Source: a bacterium (GTDB taxonomy: Bacteria; Planctomycetota; UBA1135; UBA2386). Taken from it: a DNA stretch of 7,463 bases. A program made the position numbers and the translations under genes. The stretch spans positions 1 through 7,463 of the forward strand of contig DRKG01000128.1 in the NCBI GenBank assembly GCA_011051855.1. Direction: 5' to 3'. Below the pieces are notes generated by a model that saw nothing but the letters and a program-made list of their open reading frames with translations, ran no database searches and was not told the DNA's origin. Position 1 is the stretch's first letter, and each line of letters opens with the position of its first letter. This document shows positions 5,172 to 7,463 of this stretch, one piece after another.

Positions 5172-5960
5172 GTCGATCGCCGGCATCGTCGCGGCCAGCA
5201 GCGCCCGTTCGAGGTCGTTGCTGGTCGCGCGCGCGAACGGTTCCTCGTCGACGTAGCACCAGCGTCCCCACAGCTCGGCGGAACCGAGCGCCTGTGGAAA
5301 GTGCGGCGTCGGGGTCTCGATCCGGCGCGGGGCGACCCAGGCGGTGTCGCCGGCGACGACCACGTTCCAGGTGGCGGTCATGCGCGCGTCGGCGAGTCGC
5401 AGCAGGGCCGCGGCGACCGCGTCGATGTCGCCACGTGCCCCGACCAGGCAGAACGGCAGCCGCTTGACGAGCAACTCGCAGCCGTCGGGCACGTCGATCG
5501 GCGCCGACCGGAACGCCCGCTCGGGCAGGTCCGCGAGGAAGGCTGCCCGTTCGCCGACCAGGTGCGCGTGGGCGCGCGCGATCGTGGCCGCCGCGCCGAT
5601 GTTGTTCAGCAGCACGCTGCCGCCGCTGTCGCGCGCCCAGCGCAGAGCCGCCCGCCAGAATGCGCGATCGGGCTCGCGGGCGGCCTCGGTGCGCCACAGG
5701 ATGCGCTGATCGCGCGCGAACGGGTAGCGGTTGGGCGTCAGCGCGAGGCCGTCCGCCTGCCAGCAGGCCTCCTCCCCGACGATGCGTTCGGCCGGGCTCG
5801 GTGAGAACGCGGGCCGCTCAGCCCGCACGCGGCCCGGTCGCGCCCGACGGGCGGGCACCAGCACCAGTTCGACGGTCGCGCCGAACAGCGGCAGTTCGCG
5901 CCGGGCGACCGGCGCGAACGGCACCAGGTCGTCGGTCGCCTCGAGCGGGAGTTGCACCAT
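5163..5960 (-). CDS. HIT/GalT-superfamily nucleotidyltransferase- or phosphorylase-like protein
   Basis: A 265-residue predicted cytoplasmic protein with no signal peptide. Seen: GLALTPNRYPFARDQRILW (71-89), like the early N-x-[FY]-P-F segment of GalT/Apa enzymes. GSVLLNNIGAAATIARAHAHLVGE (114-137) matches the N-x-G-x-x-x-x-x-x-x-H-x-H active-site strand. A later strand pair, WNVVVAGDTAWVAPRR (198-213), is followed by GSAELWGRWCYVDEE, typical of the C-terminal half of such proteins. His131 and His133 fit the first His and the nucleophile of H-x-H-x-[H/Q], but the third position is Val135. These families move nucleotidyl groups between phosphates and sugars or split dinucleoside polyphosphates; the substrate here is unknown. 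I chose the ATG at 5960 because the open frame continues upstream only through the intergenic region and antisense to fmt. It is convergent with the thioredoxin-like gene and divergent from fmt. Confidence 0.72.
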   Translation of the reverse strand: MVQLPLEATDDLVPFAPVARRELPLFGATVELVLVPARRARPGRVRAERPAFSPSPAERIVGEEACWQADGLALTPNRYPFARDQRILWRTEAAREPDRAFWRAALRWARDSGGSVLLNNIGAAATIARAHAHLVGERAAFLADLPERAFRSAPIDVPDGCELLVKRLPFCLVGARGDIDAVAAALLRLADARMTATWNVVVAGDTAWVAPRRIETPTPHFPQALGSAELWGRWCYVDEEPFARATSNDLERALLAATMPAIDGA

Positions 5961-6095
5961 CGCCCGGTGATCAGACAGCAGGGGCCACCTGCCCTCAACG
6001 CCTGGCCGGCGGCAGGTTTGCCCATCGTCCGCTGCGCCGCTACGTTCATTGCCTGCTCGCCCGTTCGGACCCCCCTCACGATCCCGAGAGTAACC
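5961..6095. promoter_or_regulatory. Divergent intergenic region upstream of fmt
   Basis: The 135 bases between the HIT-like gene and fmt must carry promoters for both. A perfect 7-base inverted repeat, ACCTGCC (5987-5993) and GGCAGGT (6011-6017), has a 17-base spacer and could be an operator or just GC-rich chance. GAGAG (6086-6090), 5 bases before the TTG at 6096, is a weak Shine-Dalgarno for fmt. No convincing -10/-35 boxes were found. Confidence 0.45.
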
Positions 6096-7028
6096 TTGCG
6101 CATCGTCTTCTTCGGTAGCAGCGACTTCGCGATCCCGTCGCTGAAGGCGCTCAAGGACGGCGGCTTCGCCCCCGATCTGGTCGTCACCAAGCCCGACGCG
6201 CCGCGCGGCCGCGGGCGCAAGATCTACGACGCCGAGGTCAAGCTCGCCGCCAACGAGCTCGACCTGCCCTGCGCGCAGCCGGTCGATCCGCATTCGCCCG
6301 AGTTCGTCGCGGAGCTCGAGCGCCTGCAGCCCGACGTCGGCGTGGTGATCTCCTACGGCGTGATCCTGAAGCCGGAACTGATCGGCCTGCCGGCGCAGGG
6401 CATGATCAACGCCCACGCTTCGCTGCTGCCGCTCTACCGCGGTGCGGCGCCGATCCAGCGATGCCTGCGCGACGGCCACAGCGAGACCGGCGTGACGATC
6501 ATGAAGATCACCGAGGAACTCGACGCCGGCGACGTGATGCTGGTCGAGAAGACCGAGATCGGTGCTACCGAGAACGCTGGTGCGCTGCGGGCGCGGCTGG
6601 CCGACCTGTCGGGCAAAGCCTTGGTCGCAGCATTGCAGCAGATCGAGGCGGGCGAGGCCAAGTTCACTCCGCAGGACCACAGCAAGGCGAGCTATGCGCC
6701 GAAGGTCGAGAAGGAGCACGGCGTGATCGACTGGAGCCTGCCGGCGACCGAGATCGACCTCCTGGTGCGCGCGATGACGCCGAAACCGGGCGCGCAGACG
6801 CGCCTGGGCAACAAGCGGTTCATCGTCATCGAGGGCACCGTCGAACAGGATCTCTACGGCATGGGCATTCCGGGCGCCCTGCAGTCCTCCGGCGAAGAGG
6901 GCATCCGCGTCTGCACCGGGAAGGACCTCTACCGCATCACCCGCATCAAGCCCGACAACGGCCGCAACATGACGGCCGGCGAGTTCGTGCGCGGCCACCA
7001 GATCGCGCCCGATGCGCGCTTCGGATAG
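6096..7028 (+). CDS. fmt: Methionyl-tRNA formyltransferase
   Basis: This enzyme formylates the initiator Met-tRNA from 10-formyl-tetrahydrofolate so that translation can start. The product is 310 residues, close to the usual 310-315. The N-terminal formyltransferase domain (1-185) begins RIVFFGSSDFAIPSLKAL and has VVTKPDAPRGRGRK (29-42). The catalytic segment INAHASLLPLYRGAAPIQ (104-121) includes Asn105 and His107, and ELDAGDVM (141-148) supplies Asp143. The C-terminal tRNA-binding domain starts at YAPKVEKEHGVIDWS (200-214) with VRAMTPKPGAQT. TTG at 6096 is the likely start: the conserved protein begins at this codon, GAGAG lies 5 bases upstream, and the frame before it offers no ATG/GTG/TTG until an ATG at 5952, inside the divergent gene. 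def, its usual partner, is not adjacent upstream. rsmB follows after 9 bases. Confidence 0.96.
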   Translation: MRIVFFGSSDFAIPSLKALKDGGFAPDLVVTKPDAPRGRGRKIYDAEVKLAANELDLPCAQPVDPHSPEFVAELERLQPDVGVVISYGVILKPELIGLPAQGMINAHASLLPLYRGAAPIQRCLRDGHSETGVTIMKITEELDAGDVMLVEKTEIGATENAGALRARLADLSGKALVAALQQIEAGEAKFTPQDHSKASYAPKVEKEHGVIDWSLPATEIDLLVRAMTPKPGAQTRLGNKRFIVIEGTVEQDLYGMGIPGALQSSGEEGIRVCTGKDLYRITRIKPDNGRNMTAGEFVRGHQIAPDARFG

Positions 7029-7037
7029 GCCGCTCCA

Positions 7038-7463
7038 TTGGTCAGTGCGCGAGGTCTGGCGCTGCACGCGCTGGTGGCGCTCGAACGCGGTCGCAGCGAA
7101 CGGCTGAAGAGCGCGCTCGACGGCCGGGGACTCGCGGGGCGCGAACTGGCGTTCGCCTACGAACTGGCGCACGGTGTGCTCCGGCGCGAGCGCTTGCTCG
7201 ACGCGGTGTTGGCGGGATTCGCCCATCGCGGGCTGCCGAAGGATCCCGCGCTGCGCACCGTGCTGCGGCTCGGCGCCTACCAACTGCTGTTCGTGTCGGG
7301 CATGCCGTCGCACGCGGCCGTGCACGAGACCGTGGCGTTGGCCCGCAACAACCGAGGCTTTGCCAACGCGCTGCTGCGCCAGCTCGCGCGGGCCATCCGG
7401 GCGCGATCTGCCGATTCCGCCTGCGAGCGCACGGAGTTGGCGCTGGCCGGCGATCGGTCGCTG
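7038..7463 (+). CDS. rsmB: RsmB/Sun-type 16S rRNA m5C967 methyltransferase, N-terminal NusB-like domain (partial)
   Basis: The first 142 codons are present and the gene runs off the right edge. RsmB methylates cytosine 967 of 16S rRNA using S-adenosylmethionine. The visible part is the NusB-like RNA-binding domain: ARGLALHALVALERG (4-18), then GRELAFAYELAHGVLRRERLLDAVL (about 35-60), LRTVLRLGAYQLLFVSGMPSHAAVHETVALAR (75-106) and GFANALLRQLAR (110-121), which is the family's ARKS-like/NAVLR-type pattern. The methyltransferase domain with its catalytic cysteines lies beyond the window. The frame is the same as fmt, closed by its TAG at 7026-7028, so the start must lie after that. TTG at 7038 is the first candidate and fits the conserved start; only a weak GGATAGG-like stretch precedes it. 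A standalone NusB is less likely given the fmt context and the P-S-H-A-A-V-H-E-T-V-x-L-A motif. Confidence 0.9.
   Translation, partial: MVSARGLALHALVALERGRSERLKSALDGRGLAGRELAFAYELAHGVLRRERLLDAVLAGFAHRGLPKDPALRTVLRLGAYQLLFVSGMPSHAAVHETVALARNNRGFANALLRQLARAIRARSADSACERTELALAGDRSL

Noticed and set aside
5961..7325. Long N-terminal extension of the minus-strand HIT-like frame
   Set aside because: This part is antisense to fmt and rsmB, which are certain. Only the portion from 5960 down has family motifs.

Overview
The window is GC-rich and densely coding, with seven real genes (the two end genes are cut by the window edges). It looks like chromosome from a Gram-negative-type bacterium. The kdsD-kdsC pair makes Kdo, the inner-core sugar of lipopolysaccharide. 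Three proteins carry clear Sec signal peptides with A-x-A|Q or A-A-A-Q type ends. The kelch protein has a C-terminal module that I associate, from memory, with large families of exported proteins in deep-branching marine Planctomycetota. A gluzincin (peptidase MA)-like exported protein fits that group too. The phylum is an inference of moderate confidence; a Gram-negative cell plan is well supported. Shine-Dalgarno sequences are absent or weak in front of most genes, and fmt and rsmB appear to start with TTG.

Layout. Positions 1-2600 run leftward: an exported six-repeat kelch protein (2600-1218), then kdsD (1170-199), then kdsC (202 to beyond base 1). The last two overlap by an ATGA, so they are translationally coupled. 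A divergent intergenic region (2601-2776) holds several hairpins and a repeated 10-mer. It faces a rightward pair of exported proteins: a peptidase-MA-like protein whose metal site looks destroyed (2777-4027), and a proline-rich thioredoxin-like protein with a CPLC motif and a charged helical tail (4103-5158). This pair ends convergently, 4 bases from a leftward HIT/GalT-superfamily nucleotidyltransferase-like gene (5960-5163). A second divergent region (5961-6095) separates that gene from fmt (6096-7028), which is followed 9 bases later by rsmB (7038 to beyond the end).

How the genes work together. kdsD and kdsC act in sequence around KdsA in Kdo synthesis. fmt and rsmB are translation/ribosome genes in a commonly seen order (def-fmt-rsmB), but def is not directly upstream here. 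The kelch protein, the pseudo-peptidase and the thioredoxin-like protein are all predicted to act outside the cytoplasm and have no assigned function; they are the least understood part of the window. The very long open frames antisense to these genes (for example minus-strand 4966-2597) are GC-driven shadows. I see no RNA genes, CRISPR arrays, insertion sequences or attachment sites.
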